A stretch of DNA of 64,000 bases, from the NCBI RefSeq assembly GCF_030766935.1, contig NZ_JASERL010000001.1, positions 62,001-126,000 of the forward strand, read 5' to 3'. The stretch is from Streptomyces sp. KL109B (lineage in GTDB: Bacteria; Actinomycetota; Actinomycetes; Streptomycetales; Streptomycetaceae). The notes below the pieces were generated by a model that saw only the letters and a list, made by a program, of their open reading frames with translations, searched no databases and was not told the origin of the DNA. This document shows, piece after piece, positions 1 to 7,621 of this stretch (positions are counted from its first letter, which is position 1; the number at the start of each line of letters is the position of its first letter). Made by a program: the position numbers and the translations under genes.

Positions 1-1
1 T

Positions 2-138
2 TCGGGGCTCTGCCCCGGACCCCGCTGCTCAATCGCCGCAGGGGCTTGATGTGCCGAACCGGCTTTGAGCCTCGGCGGCGGATGACCACAATCAAGCCCC
101 GCCGGCGTTTGAGGCGCGGGGTCCGGGGCGGAGCCCCG
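2..138. repeat. paired intergenic repeat (REP/MITE-like), copy A
   Basis: Two arms of about 48 bp (2-50 and 91-138) form an imperfect long inverted repeat around a 40-bp spacer. Arm 1 contains TGCCCCGGACCCCGCTGCTC and arm 2 contains GGCGTTTGAGGCGCGGGGTC. The same arms recur at 22383-22430 (arm 1 only), 29702-29833 (both) and 31533-31580 (arm 2 only). All copies lie between genes. No coding capacity is seen. The copies and inverted arms are read directly; calling it a mobile or REP-like element is inference. Confidence 0.75.
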
Positions 139-191
139 GGGCGTGGGGGAATTGGGGCGACACGGGCGATCGGCCCGCATAGCGTGAGCGC

Positions 192-1469
192 ATGCCCACC
201 GATCCCCGCGAAGCGATAGACGTTCGGGCCGTCACCGAGGACGAGCTCCCCGACTGGTGCCGCGCCTTCAACACCGGCTTCCTGCGCCCCCCGATCGCGA
301 CCCCGGAACGCGTCGCCAAGGTCCGCGCCCACTACGACCTCACCCGCACCTACGCCGCCTTCGCCCCCGCCGGCGGCACCGGCACCCGCCAAGTCGCCAC
401 GTTCCGCTCGTTCGCGCAGGAACTCACCGTGCCGGGCGGCGCCACCGTGCCCACCGACGCGATCAGCACCGTCGCCGTCACCCCCACCCACCGCCGCCGC
501 GGCCTGCTCTCCCGCATGATGACCGCCGACCTCGCCGACGCGAAGGAGCGCGGCGACGTCGCGGCGACCCTGATCGCGGCCGAGTACCCGATCTACGGCC
601 GGTACGGGTTCGGGCCCGCGGCCACCGGCACCGTATGGGAGATCGACGTACCGCGGGCCGGCCTCGACCCCCGCTGGTCGGGCCCGGACGACGGCGGCCG
701 GATCGACCTCGCGGACGCCGACGAGGTGCGCAAGGTCGGCCCCGAGCTGCACGAGCGGCTGCGTGCCCGCGTCGCCGGTGTGGTGACGCGCGGCGAGTTC
801 TGGTGGCAGAACAGCACCGGCCTGTGGCCGACCCCGGACGACCCGTGGAAGGAGCCCTTCTACGCGGTGTACCGGAGCGCGCGCGGCGAGGTGGAAGGGC
901 TCATCGTCTACGACGCGGACGACCACTGGGGCGACGCCAAGCAGCCGCTGAACACGGCGCGGGTGCGGGACCTGATCGCCGTCACGCCCGCCGCGGAGCG
1001 CGCCCTGTGGACGTACCTGTGCTCGGTCGACTGGGTCACCACGGTGCGGACCGGGCTGCGCGCCCCGGACGACCTGCTGCCGCACCTGCTGCCCGACCCG
1101 CGCGCCGCCCGCGTCGTGACGCAGGCAGACTTCCTGTGGGTGCGGATCCTGGATGTCGTACGGGCCCTGGAAGCGCGCTCGTACGACACCGGCGGGGAGT
1201 TCGTGTTCGAGGTGCTGGACGCCGCGGGGTTCGCGAACGGGCGGTTCAAGCTGACGGCGGCGCCCGGCGGGGCGGTTTGTTCGCCGAGCGCCGCCTCCCC
1301 GCAACTCACGGTCGACGTACGCGAGTTGGGGGCGCTGTGGCTGGGCGACGAGTCGGCGGTGCGGCTCGCCGCCCTGGGGCGGCTCGTGGAGCACGAGGCG
1401 GGGGCGGCCGCCGGATTCGGCGCCCTGCTGGCGACCTCGCGGCGCCCGTGGTGCCCCGACGTGTTCTGA
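192..1469 (+). CDS. Eis-like GNAT acetyltransferase with SCP2-like C-terminus
   Basis: A 425-residue protein with the layout of the mycobacterial Eis family: an N-terminal GNAT fold, a second degenerate GNAT-like region and a C-terminal sterol-carrier-like domain. The acetyl-CoA loop is visible around residues 95-105 ([14 protein letters not shown], the R/Q-x-x-G-x-G/A type). Eis proteins acetylate amines, including aminoglycosides and peptide lysines, but the substrate here cannot be told from sequence. The length fits the family (about 400-425). The start at ATG 192 precedes the first conserved segment ([13 protein letters not shown]). It appears to be a single-gene unit, with repeat A upstream and a hairpin directly after the stop. 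Confidence 0.88.
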   Translation: MPTDPREAIDVRAVTEDELPDWCRAFNTGFLRPPIATPERVAKVRAHYDLTRTYAAFAPAGGTGTRQVATFRSFAQELTVPGGATVPTDAISTVAVTPTHRRRGLLSRMMTADLADAKERGDVAATLIAAEYPIYGRYGFGPAATGTVWEIDVPRAGLDPRWSGPDDGGRIDLADADEVRKVGPELHERLRARVAGVVTRGEFWWQNSTGLWPTPDDPWKEPFYAVYRSARGEVEGLIVYDADDHWGDAKQPLNTARVRDLIAVTPAAERALWTYLCSVDWVTTVRTGLRAPDDLLPHLLPDPRAARVVTQADFLWVRILDVVRALEARSYDTGGEFVFEVLDAAGFANGRFKLTAAPGGAVCSPSAASPQLTVDVRELGALWLGDESAVRLAALGRLVEHEAGAAAGFGALLATSRRPWCPDVF

Positions 1470-1471
1470 CC

Positions 1472-1510
1472 GACCGGGCTCCCGGCTCCCCTCCGGAAGG
1501 GAGCCCGGTC
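1472..1510. terminator. bidirectional hairpin terminator
   Basis: A 12-bp perfect stem (GACCGGGCTCCC, 1472-1483; complement 1499-1510) sits between the convergent acetyltransferase and small membrane protein genes. It overlaps the stop codon of the latter. There is no T-run, as is usual in Streptomyces. Confidence 0.7.
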
Positions 1511-1694
1511 AGCCGCTCTGGGCGAGGAGCATGACGAGGACTACTGCTCCGAGGCCGCTGATCACGGTGTTCTTGGCCTTGAGTCCGACGGAGAGAACGA
1601 TGAAGGCGATGATGCCCATCGGGCCGTACTTCCACTGGATGAGCTGCTCGAACCCGATGGCGAGCGCGGCGACGACGATGGCGAAGAGCGGCAT
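1509..1694 (-). CDS. small two-segment membrane protein (paralogue 1)
   Basis: A 61-residue protein with two hydrophobic segments (about residues 2-19 and 26-58, the latter split by KAKN). It is homologous to the 63-residue protein at 2866-3057: both share an (E)QL-Q-W-YGP core followed by a glycine/alanine-rich hydrophobic half. AGGTAGG lies 7 bases before the ATG. Each paralogue is encoded divergently from a GntR-type regulator, and the shared intergenic region carries a perfect 13-bp inverted repeat, so co-regulation with the downstream GntR gene is likely. No family function is known to me. Confidence 0.7.
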   Translation of the reverse strand: MPLFAIVVAALAIGFEQLIQWKYGPMGIIAFIVLSVGLKAKNTVISGLGAVVLVMLLAQSG

Positions 1695-1735
1695 GGTCCT
1701 ACCTCCTTCGGGACCTTGTGGTCCGCGGTCCGAGT

Positions 1736-1795
1736 GGTGACCAACTTCCGGTGGCTGGACCGGGTTGCTGAACCAGGTCTTCGAAGTTGGTCACC
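1736..1795. promoter_or_regulatory. probable GntR operator, 13-bp inverted repeat
   Basis: GGTGACCAACTTC (1736-1748) and its exact complement GAAGTTGGTCACC (1783-1795) are separated by 34 bases. They lie between the divergent small membrane protein and the GntR gene. The AGTTGG/CCAACT core recurs before the other two GntR paralogues (3089-3106 and 5451-5465), which supports autoregulation by this regulator family. Binding is inferred. Confidence 0.6.
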
Positions 1796-1880
1796 AACTC
1801 ATAGGTAGTTATCTCCGTTGAAGGGCGGCTCATAACCACCTTCGCCTCAACTCCCCAAAGATGGCGGGAAGTTGTAGTGT

Positions 1881-2846
1881 TTGTCTGTGGATGCGGAGCA
1901 TGCTGCCGTCCATGGACGGCCCAGGTCACAGCGGCCGCGTCGGGCATACCGCGACGTGGCGGACGAGTTGCGCGACCGGATCACGTCCGGTCGTCTGAGT
2001 CCCGGCCAACGGATGCCCACACAGGCGCAGTTGGCGGACGAGTTCGGTGTGGAGCGCTCCGTCGTACGCCAGGCGCTGCGCGTTCTCCAGGCCGAGAGTC
2101 TCTTGGTGACGGCCTCGAAGAACAGTCCGGCCACGGTCGCGGCGAACGCGCAGTCCGCGCTGCCCGGCCTGGAGGCCCCGCCGCAGCCCACCATGGTGGC
2201 GCTCGCCCCGCGCATAGCGGCCGCCTTCGAGCGGGCCGACGTGGAGATCGACGCCCTGTGCATGACGGCGGTCTCGCTCACGCTCGCGATGGGGGAGCCG
2301 CTGCGCCTCATCCACGAGGGCCGTCTGAAACCGGCCAAGGTGCGGGTGCGGGTGCTGCTGCCGAGCCGGGACATCGACCTCGCGTTCCCCGCGCCCGCGC
2401 CCGCCTCCGGCACCGGGTCAGACACCGGGTCAGACACCGGGTCCGGGGCGCGGGCCGAGCGGGCGGTGGGCGGCCGGCTGCGGCGCGACTGGCTGGCGCA
2501 GCGCAACGCGCAGGGGCAGGTGCTGCGGCACAATCTGCTGGCCCTGCGGGAGACGCACGGCACGGACGTCACGGTGGAGTTCCGCGCGCTGCCGTTCACG
2601 CCCCCGGTCAAGCTCTATCTGCTGGGCGGCGACGAGGCGCTGTTCGCGTACTACACGCTGGCCAGACGCGGCGAGCAGATCGACGAGGAGCGGGTGGACG
2701 TGTACGACGCGCAGGGGGTGCGGCAGCTGCTCTTCGCGTTCGAGCAGGGGGTGGGCCTGCGCGACACGACGTTCGTGGAGCAGTCGCACTTGTGGTTCAA
2801 CAGCCTGTGGAACACGATCAGTCAGGAGCTGACGCTGAGTTCGTGA
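1881..2846 (+). CDS. GntR-family transcriptional regulator (paralogue 1)
   Basis: A winged-helix GntR DNA-binding domain covers about residues 20-90 (YRDVADELRDRITSGRLSPG, then the recognition part EFGVERSVVRQALRVL). It is followed by about 200 residues of a C-terminal domain shared only with the two paralogues in this window (RVLLPSRDIDLAF; RNAQGQVLRHNLLALR; EFRALPFTPPVKLYLLGG). I do not recognise the effector fold. A GTG six bases downstream of the TTG is an alternative start. A GGGAAGTTGTRGTGTT block just before the start is shared with paralogue 2. Residues about 172-190 are a low-complexity insert (GSDTGSDTGSG) from a DNA repeat. The neighbour on the other strand is a small membrane protein. 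Confidence 0.85.
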   Translation: MSVDAEHAAVHGRPRSQRPRRAYRDVADELRDRITSGRLSPGQRMPTQAQLADEFGVERSVVRQALRVLQAESLLVTASKNSPATVAANAQSALPGLEAPPQPTMVALAPRIAAAFERADVEIDALCMTAVSLTLAMGEPLRLIHEGRLKPAKVRVRVLLPSRDIDLAFPAPAPASGTGSDTGSDTGSGARAERAVGGRLRRDWLAQRNAQGQVLRHNLLALRETHGTDVTVEFRALPFTPPVKLYLLGGDEALFAYYTLARRGEQIDEERVDVYDAQGVRQLLFAFEQGVGLRDTTFVEQSHLWFNSLWNTISQELTLSS

Positions 2847-2865
2847 CCGCCCTGGAGCGGACCCG

Positions 2866-3057
2866 TCAGTGCAGCGCGGGTCCGGCCACCGTGATCGCGA
2901 GCAGGACGCCACCCGCGGAGCTGCAGGTGGCGTTCCTGGCCCGGGCGCCGACGGCGAGCAGGATCAGGCCAAAGAGGCCGGCCGGACCGTAGTGCCACTG
3001 CGCGAGCTGTTCGAGGGTGATCACGACCACCGCGGAGAGGAGAGTCAGGACAGACAT
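2866..3057 (-). CDS. small two-segment membrane protein (paralogue 2)
   Basis: A 63-residue relative of the protein at 1509-1694. Both have an EQL-QW-YGP motif (here LEQLAQWHYGPAG) between two hydrophobic stretches and a small glycine-rich tail. It lies between GntR paralogues 1 and 2, convergent with the first and divergent from the second. This repeats the regulator plus small-membrane-protein unit seen upstream and suggests a tandem duplication. Function unknown. It could be a target, sensor partner or stress protein under GntR control. Confidence 0.68.
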   Translation of the reverse strand: MSVLTLLSAVVVITLEQLAQWHYGPAGLFGLILLAVGARARNATCSSAGGVLLAITVAGPALH

Positions 3058-3086
3058 CGCGATTCCTCCATCTTCGGCGACTTGGC

Positions 3087-3107
3087 GACCAACTGCATTG
3101 AAGTTGT
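3087..3107. promoter_or_regulatory. imperfect inverted repeat, possible GntR operator
   Basis: GACCAACT (3087-3094) and AAGTTGT (3101-3107) form an imperfect inverted pair with the same CCAACT/AGTTG core as the perfect operator at 1736-1795. It is placed between the divergent small membrane protein and GntR paralogue 2. Confidence 0.4.
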
Positions 3108-3200
3108 CCCCACTTGGTCCCTAGATGTAAACGGGATGGCGACAACTAGCGCCAAGTAAAGGGAAGTTGTGGTGTTCAGCTGTGACCCGAGGGGGCAGGC

Positions 3201-4082
3201 GTGGCGGACAGGGCAGACGTGACACTGAACGGCAACGGCGGGCTCTCCGCTCAGGAGATCGCCGACCGGCTTCGTGAGCGCATCCGGGCGGGCGAGCTGC
3301 GGCCGGGCGCCCCGCTGCCTCCGCGGGCGACGCTCGCCGAGGAGTTCGGCGTCGAGCGCGGCACGGTGGGGCTGGCGCTGCGACTCCTGGAGTCGGACGG
3401 GCTGCTCAGCAAGCGCAGCAAGGAAGAACCGCGGGGCACCGGCCTCCCGGACGCCGCGCGCGAGGAACCACAGCGCACCATGGTGGGCCTCGCGCCCCGC
3501 ATGGTGGAGGCGTTCCACGCCTCCCACGTCCGCCTCGACGCGGTCTGCATGACCTGCGAAACCCTGATGCTGTCCCTCAGCGATCCGCTCCGCCTGATCC
3601 ACGAGGGCCACATCCGCCCCGACTCCATCGACGTACGCATCCTGCTGCCGAGCCGCGACATCGACCTCGCCTTCCCGGCGTCCGCACGGGGCGACAGCGG
3701 CGAAGCCGCGATCCACGACCGGTGGCTCGCCACCCGCAACGCGCAGGGCCAGGTGCTGCGCCACAACCTGCGCGCGCTGGTCACCTCGCACGGCATCGAC
3801 GTAACAGTGACCTTCCGGGCCCTCCCGTTCACCCCGCCGGTCAGGCTCTACCTGCTGAACGAGTCCGAGGCCCTGCTCTCGTACTACATGGTGACGCGGC
3901 GCGAGGAGGAGTTCGACGACGACACCATGCTGGAGATGTTCTCGGTCGCGGGCACGCAGGCGCTGCTCTTCTCCTTCGAGGAGCGCGCGGGCCACCGCGA
4001 CCGGACCTTCGTACGGGAGTCCCAGAACTGGTTCGACGCCCTCTGGGAAACCATCACGTCCGACCTGACACTCTCCTCATGA
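3201..4082 (+). CDS. GntR-family transcriptional regulator (paralogue 2)
   Basis: A 293-residue protein: GntR winged helix at about residues 15-80 (IADRLRERIRAGELRPGAPL, then EFGVERGTVGLALRLLES) plus the same C-terminal domain as paralogue 1. That domain is nearly identical in blocks such as ILLPSRDIDLAFP, NAQGQVLRHNLRAL and TFRALPFTPPVRLYLL. The GTG start is preceded by GAGGGGG. The stop overlaps the ATG of the next gene (ATGA), so the HAD-like protein is translationally coupled to it. That pairing suggests the two proteins work together. The ligand is unknown. Confidence 0.86.
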   Translation: MADRADVTLNGNGGLSAQEIADRLRERIRAGELRPGAPLPPRATLAEEFGVERGTVGLALRLLESDGLLSKRSKEEPRGTGLPDAAREEPQRTMVGLAPRMVEAFHASHVRLDAVCMTCETLMLSLSDPLRLIHEGHIRPDSIDVRILLPSRDIDLAFPASARGDSGEAAIHDRWLATRNAQGQVLRHNLRALVTSHGIDVTVTFRALPFTPPVRLYLLNESEALLSYYMVTRREEEFDDDTMLEMFSVAGTQALLFSFEERAGHRDRTFVRESQNWFDALWETITSDLTLSS

Positions 4083-4627
4083 CTCCCGAGACAGCGACTC
4101 CCGAGACAGCGACTTCAAAGACAGCGACTTCAAAGACAGTGACTTCAAAGACATCAGAGATGACGACACGTCAGGACGCCCTCGCCGGGCTCGTCGCCGA
4201 CGCGCGGTGCGTGCTCTTCGGCTTCGACGGGCCGATCTGCCGGGCGGTCGACCCGGCCTGGCCCACGCCGTACGCGGACCCGCTGATCCGCACCTGGACG
4301 GCGGTCGGGGCCCACCTCGGCGTCGTCACCGACAACTCGGCGGAAGCGGCCCGCCGTTACCTCGAAGGCCGCGGCCTGTCCGCCTGCTTCGGGCCGCGCG
4401 TCTACGGACGCCTCGATCGCGCCATGGCGGGGACGGGGGCAACGCCAGGACACACGCTGATGATCGGCGCCACGGTCGCCGAGTTGGTCGCGGCGCGGGA
4501 GGCCGGGGTCGCGTTCGTGGGGTACGCGCGCGATCCCGACCGGGAGAGGGTGTTGCGGGAGGCGGGGGCGGAACAGGTGATCGACTCGCTGAAGCCGATC
4601 ATCGACATTCTGCGCGGCCTGACCTGA
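4079..4627 (+). CDS. HAD-like protein lacking the catalytic nucleophile
   Basis: A 182-residue protein related to the HAD hydrolase encoded just downstream. Motif I reads CVLFGFDGPICR, whereas the neighbour has CVLFDFDGPICR: the nucleophilic Asp is Gly here. The motif IV acid loop GDAPTD of the neighbour is GATVAE. The cap region is also shortened by about 60 residues. Catalysis by the normal HAD mechanism is therefore unlikely, and a binding or regulatory role is more plausible. The first 25 residues come from a five-copy 15-bp repeat. An alternative start is ATG 4160, after the repeat. The ATG at 4079 overlaps the upstream GntR stop. Confidence 0.75.
   Translation: MTPETATPETATSKTATSKTVTSKTSEMTTRQDALAGLVADARCVLFGFDGPICRAVDPAWPTPYADPLIRTWTAVGAHLGVVTDNSAEAARRYLEGRGLSACFGPRVYGRLDRAMAGTGATPGHTLMIGATVAELVAAREAGVAFVGYARDPDRERVLREAGAEQVIDSLKPIIDILRGLT
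4081..4155 (+). repeat. 15-bp tandem repeat, five units, at the gene start
   Basis: Units GACTCCCGAGACAGC (two) and GACTTCAAAGACAGC-like (three) run without gaps. In frame they encode five-residue repeats (TPETA, TPETA, TSKTA, TSKTV, TSKTS) at the N-terminus of the HAD-like protein. Confidence 0.85.
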
Positions 4628-4693
4628 CCTGTGGAAACCACCCCGGGCGTGTGGTGGGCCGGGGAGGCGGTGCGGAGCGGGCAGACTGAGCGC

Positions 4694-5413
4694 ATGGCTG
4701 TTGAGACCCGGTCGCCCTCGCACTTGACCGAACTGATCCGTGGCGCGCGGTGTGTGCTCTTCGACTTCGACGGGCCGATCTGCCGGCTGTTCGCGGGGCT
4801 GTCGGCGCGGCAGGTCGCGCGGGACCAGGAACGGTGGCTGGCCGGGCAGGGGATGCGGGAGACCCTGCACGAGTGGGAGTGGGCGAAGGGGGACCCGCAC
4901 GCCGTGCTGATCCGCCTCGCCTCCCAGCAGGGCAACAGCGAGCTGGTGCGGGAGCTGGAACGGCGGCTCACGGAACAGGAGTTGCTCGCGGTCCCCGGCG
5001 CCGGTCCGACCCAGCACGCGGACGCGCTCATCAGAGCCTGGTCCGCCATGGGTGTGCGCCTGGCCATTACGACGAACAACTCACCGAGTGCCGTACGGAG
5101 TTACCTCCGTCACTGGTCCCTGGACGGCTGTTTCGAGCCACATGTCTACGGCCGTGACCCGGAGGCCCTTGACCGGCTCAAGCCCGATCCGTACCAGTTG
5201 AAGCGCGCCCTGGACGCCGTGGGCGCGGCGCCCGCCGAGACGCTGATGATCGGTGACGCGCCCACGGACCTGGCGGCCGCCCGGGCCGCGGGCGTCGCCT
5301 TCCTGGGCTACGCGCGCAACGAGCGCAAGGACCTGCTGCTGCGGGAGGCGGGTGCCGGGCAGGTGGTGGGTTCCATGGAGCAGATCCTGACCGTGCTCCG
5401 AGGGCTGCGCTGA
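4694..5413 (+). CDS. HAD-superfamily hydrolase
   Basis: A 239-residue haloacid-dehalogenase-type phosphatase. Motif I is DFDGPICR (about residue 25), motif II is TTNNS (ITTNNSPSAV), the motif III lysine lies in LDRLKPDPYQLKRAL, and motif IV is GDAPTDLAAARAAG. The cap domain between motifs I and II is alpha-helical. This is the phosphoglycolate phosphatase-like subgroup, but the substrate is not predictable. It stands between GntR paralogues 2 and 3 and is the intact version of the preceding nucleophile-less copy. ATG 4694 is chosen because the homology starts shortly after it. Confidence 0.88.
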   Translation: MAVETRSPSHLTELIRGARCVLFDFDGPICRLFAGLSARQVARDQERWLAGQGMRETLHEWEWAKGDPHAVLIRLASQQGNSELVRELERRLTEQELLAVPGAGPTQHADALIRAWSAMGVRLAITTNNSPSAVRSYLRHWSLDGCFEPHVYGRDPEALDRLKPDPYQLKRALDAVGAAPAETLMIGDAPTDLAAARAAGVAFLGYARNERKDLLLREAGAGQVVGSMEQILTVLRGLR

Positions 5414-5450
5414 CCTGCGAAGTTCCGCTTCTTGTCCGTAAGTACGGTGG

Positions 5451-5465
5451 AGTTGGCAGCCAACT
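5451..5465. promoter_or_regulatory. 15-bp palindrome, possible GntR operator
   Basis: AGTTGGC-A-GCCAACT is a perfect palindrome 48 bases upstream of GntR paralogue 3. It shares the AGTTGG half-site with the inverted repeat at 1736-1795. Confidence 0.5.
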
Positions 5466-5513
5466 GGCGTAGAGTTGTGGGGACTTGGCACGGCGGGACG
5501 GGAGTGGGTCGCG

Positions 5514-6410
5514 ATGGACGGCAAGAACAGCCCCACTCCTGCGACCGCATCGGCCGGCGCGTCCAAGGCCACGTACCAGGAGATCGCGGACGTCCTCGGT
5601 GACCGGATCAGAACCGGCGAGCTCAAGGCGGGGGCCCGGCTGCCCACGCAGGCGGCGCTCGCGGAGGAGTTCGGGGTGGAGCGCGGCACCGTGCGCGAGG
5701 CGCTGCGGCAGCTGCAGTCCAAGGGCCTGCTGACGAACGTGAGCCGGGGGAGCCCGCCCCAGGTGGCGCCGCGGGCGGCGGCCGAGACCGATGTGCGTAC
5801 GGTGCGCAGCATCCTCGGCCCGTATCTCGTGGAGGCCTTCCAGCAGCCGCAGGTGCGGATCGACGTGGCCTGTCTGACGGCGGAGACGCTGATGATGGCG
5901 CTGGGCGAGCCGCTGCGGAAGGTGCACGAGAGCGAGCGCAGGCCGGAGCTGGTGCGGCTGCGGATCCTGCTGCCCGAGATCGACCAGAACCTGGACTACC
6001 CCTCGCCGGTGGCAGGTTGGGGCAGCGACGAGAAGCTCGACGAGGCGGTCCGCAGGCGTACCCACGTGCTGCGCAGCGCGCAGAGCACCGTGCTGCGCCA
6101 GAGCATCCACGAACTGCGGCGGATCGGCACGGACGCGCGGATCGAGTTCCGGTACACCATGGGGACGCCGTCGCGGAAGGTGTACCTGCTCAACAGGCGG
6201 CAGATGCTCATGGGCCACTACATCGCCGGACCCTTCGAGCGGGAGGTCGAGGGGTACGAGGGGGCCAACCCGGTGGAGCTGTACGACGTGGAGGGCTTCG
6301 ACACCCCGATGTTCGTGTTCGACGGGGCCAAGGGCGCGATCGAGTCGGCCTTCGTGGAGGCGGAGCAGCTGATGTTCGACGGGGCCTGGGACCGCTTGAC
6401 GCCCGGCTGA
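5514..6410 (+). CDS. GntR-family transcriptional regulator (paralogue 3)
   Basis: 298 residues: GntR winged helix (YQEIADVLGDRIRTGELKAG; EFGVERGTVREALRQLQS) and the same C-terminal domain type as the two upstream paralogues, but more divergent (RILLPEIDQNLDYPSP; SAQSTVLRQSIHELR; EFRYTMGTPSRKVYLLNRR). ATG 5514 is chosen because GGACGGGAG lies 9 bases upstream. A TTG 39 bases earlier is in frame but has no ribosome site. The upstream palindrome suggests autoregulation. It is the third copy in 4.5 kb, which indicates local duplication. Confidence 0.86.
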   Translation: MDGKNSPTPATASAGASKATYQEIADVLGDRIRTGELKAGARLPTQAALAEEFGVERGTVREALRQLQSKGLLTNVSRGSPPQVAPRAAAETDVRTVRSILGPYLVEAFQQPQVRIDVACLTAETLMMALGEPLRKVHESERRPELVRLRILLPEIDQNLDYPSPVAGWGSDEKLDEAVRRRTHVLRSAQSTVLRQSIHELRRIGTDARIEFRYTMGTPSRKVYLLNRRQMLMGHYIAGPFEREVEGYEGANPVELYDVEGFDTPMFVFDGAKGAIESAFVEAEQLMFDGAWDRLTPG

Positions 6411-6499
6411 CACGTGACCGACGCCGCCCGCGCCGCGCCCGGCACCTGACCCACTTCCCATAACCGCCTCCCGTATCCACTCCCCGTACCCTCTCGGGC

Positions 6500-7126
6500 A
6501 TGAGCACTCCCGACCCGCCCCTCGGGCTCCGTGAACTCAAGAAGCGGCGCACGCGGCAGAACCTCTCCGAGACCGCCGTCCGGCTCTTCATGGAGAAGGG
6601 CTACGACAACGTGTCGGTGGCCGAGGTCGCGGCCGAGGCCGGGGTGTCCAAGCCGACCCTGTTCCGGTACTTCGCCGCGAAGGAGGACCTCGTCCTGCAC
6701 CGGTTCGCGGACCACGAGGACGAGGCGGCGCGGGTCGTCGCCGCTCGCCCGGACGGGGAGGCGCCCCTCGGGGCGCTGCGCCGGCACTTCCTGGCGGGGC
6801 TGCGGCGGCGGGACCCGGTGACCGGCCTGTGCGACCACCCGGCGGTCCTCGCGTACCAGCGACTGCTGTACGGGACCCCGCAGTTGGTGGCGCGGCTGTA
6901 CGGCTACCAGGAGCGCTCGGAGCGGTCCCTCGCCCAGGCGCTCGGCGGGCCCGGTGCGCGGATCGCGGCGGGCCAGATCGTGGCCACACAGCGCATCCTC
7001 GCCGAGGAGAACGTACGACGGATCGTGTCCGGCGAGTCCGCCGACACCCTGGAACCGGAGGCCGCACGCACGGCCGAGCTGGGGTTCCGGCTGTTGGGGG
7101 AGGGGGTCGGGCGGTGGTACGGGTGA
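6500..7126 (+). CDS. TetR-family transcriptional regulator
   Basis: 208 residues with an N-terminal TetR helix-turn-helix at about residues 12-60 (RRTRQNLSETAVRLFMEKGY; TVAEVAAEAGVSKPTLFRYF-type core, here SVAEVAAEAGVSKPTLFRYF). An all-helical ligand-binding domain follows. The target is unknown. It is followed by a perfect 12-bp inverted repeat and an XRE gene on the same strand, so that repeat may be its operator. No metabolic partner gene adjoins it. Confidence 0.87.
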   Translation: MSTPDPPLGLRELKKRRTRQNLSETAVRLFMEKGYDNVSVAEVAAEAGVSKPTLFRYFAAKEDLVLHRFADHEDEAARVVAARPDGEAPLGALRRHFLAGLRRRDPVTGLCDHPAVLAYQRLLYGTPQLVARLYGYQERSERSLAQALGGPGARIAAGQIVATQRILAEENVRRIVSGESADTLEPEAARTAELGFRLLGEGVGRWYG

Positions 7127-7158
7127 GCGGGCAGGGCTTGGCGTATGTCGCGTGGAAC

Positions 7159-7186
7159 ACTATTGCAAGCAGTCGCTTGCAATAGT
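7159..7186. promoter_or_regulatory. 12-bp perfect inverted repeat operator
   Basis: ACTATTGCAAGC (7159-7170), a 4-base spacer AGTC, then GCTTGCAATAGT (7175-7186). It is AT-rich relative to its surroundings and lies 27 bases before the XRE gene start. It could be a TetR or XRE binding site, or bind a MarR-type factor (TTGCAA half-sites). It overlaps the likely promoter. Confidence 0.65.
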
Positions 7187-7212
7187 TAGCAGGGTTGCGG
7201 CACCATCGACGC

Positions 7213-7599
7213 ATGGCATCGCTCAACGTCGGAAGCCTCGGCGAATATCTGCGCGAGCAGCGTCGCAACGCGCAGTTGTCGCTCCGTCAGCTCGCCGACG
7301 CCGCCGGGGTCTCCAACCCGTATCTGAGTCAGATCGAGCGCGGGCTCCGCAAGCCGAGCGCGGAGGTGCTGCAGCAGGTCGCCAAGGCGCTGCGGATCTC
7401 CGCGGAGACGCTGTACGTGCACGCCGGCATTCTCGACGCGGAGCGGGAGCGGGGCGAGGTGGAGACGCGCGCCGTCATCCTCGCCGACCCCTCGCTCAAC
7501 GAGCGTCAGAAGCAAGTGCTGTTGCAGATCTACGACTCCTTCAGGCACGAGAACGGCGAGCACGACAAGGGCGATGCCGAGCCCTCAAGCAGCAGTTGA
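7213..7599 (+). CDS. XRE-family helix-turn-helix regulator
   Basis: 128 residues with an N-terminal Cro/CI helix-turn-helix at residues 7-62 (LGEYLREQRRNAQLSLRQLADAAGVSN, PYLSQIERGLRKPS). The C-terminal helical tail (NERQKQVLLQIYDSFRHEN) is typical of small Streptomyces XRE proteins. The HbhA-like gene follows 22 bases later on the same strand, an association I know from other actinomycetes, so the two probably form an operon. The start at ATG 7213 is directly before the conserved part. Confidence 0.88.
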   Translation: MASLNVGSLGEYLREQRRNAQLSLRQLADAAGVSNPYLSQIERGLRKPSAEVLQQVAKALRISAETLYVHAGILDAERERGEVETRAVILADPSLNERQKQVLLQIYDSFRHENGEHDKGDAEPSSSS

Positions 7600-7621
7600 T
7601 GTGATCCGGGAGGACCACGCC

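Noticed and set aside
257..1534. Long Arg/Pro-rich open frame overlapping the Eis-like gene
   Set aside because: Shadow frame of high-GC coding DNA: low-complexity Arg/Pro/Gly translation and no conserved motifs. Same reason for many long frames opposite real genes.
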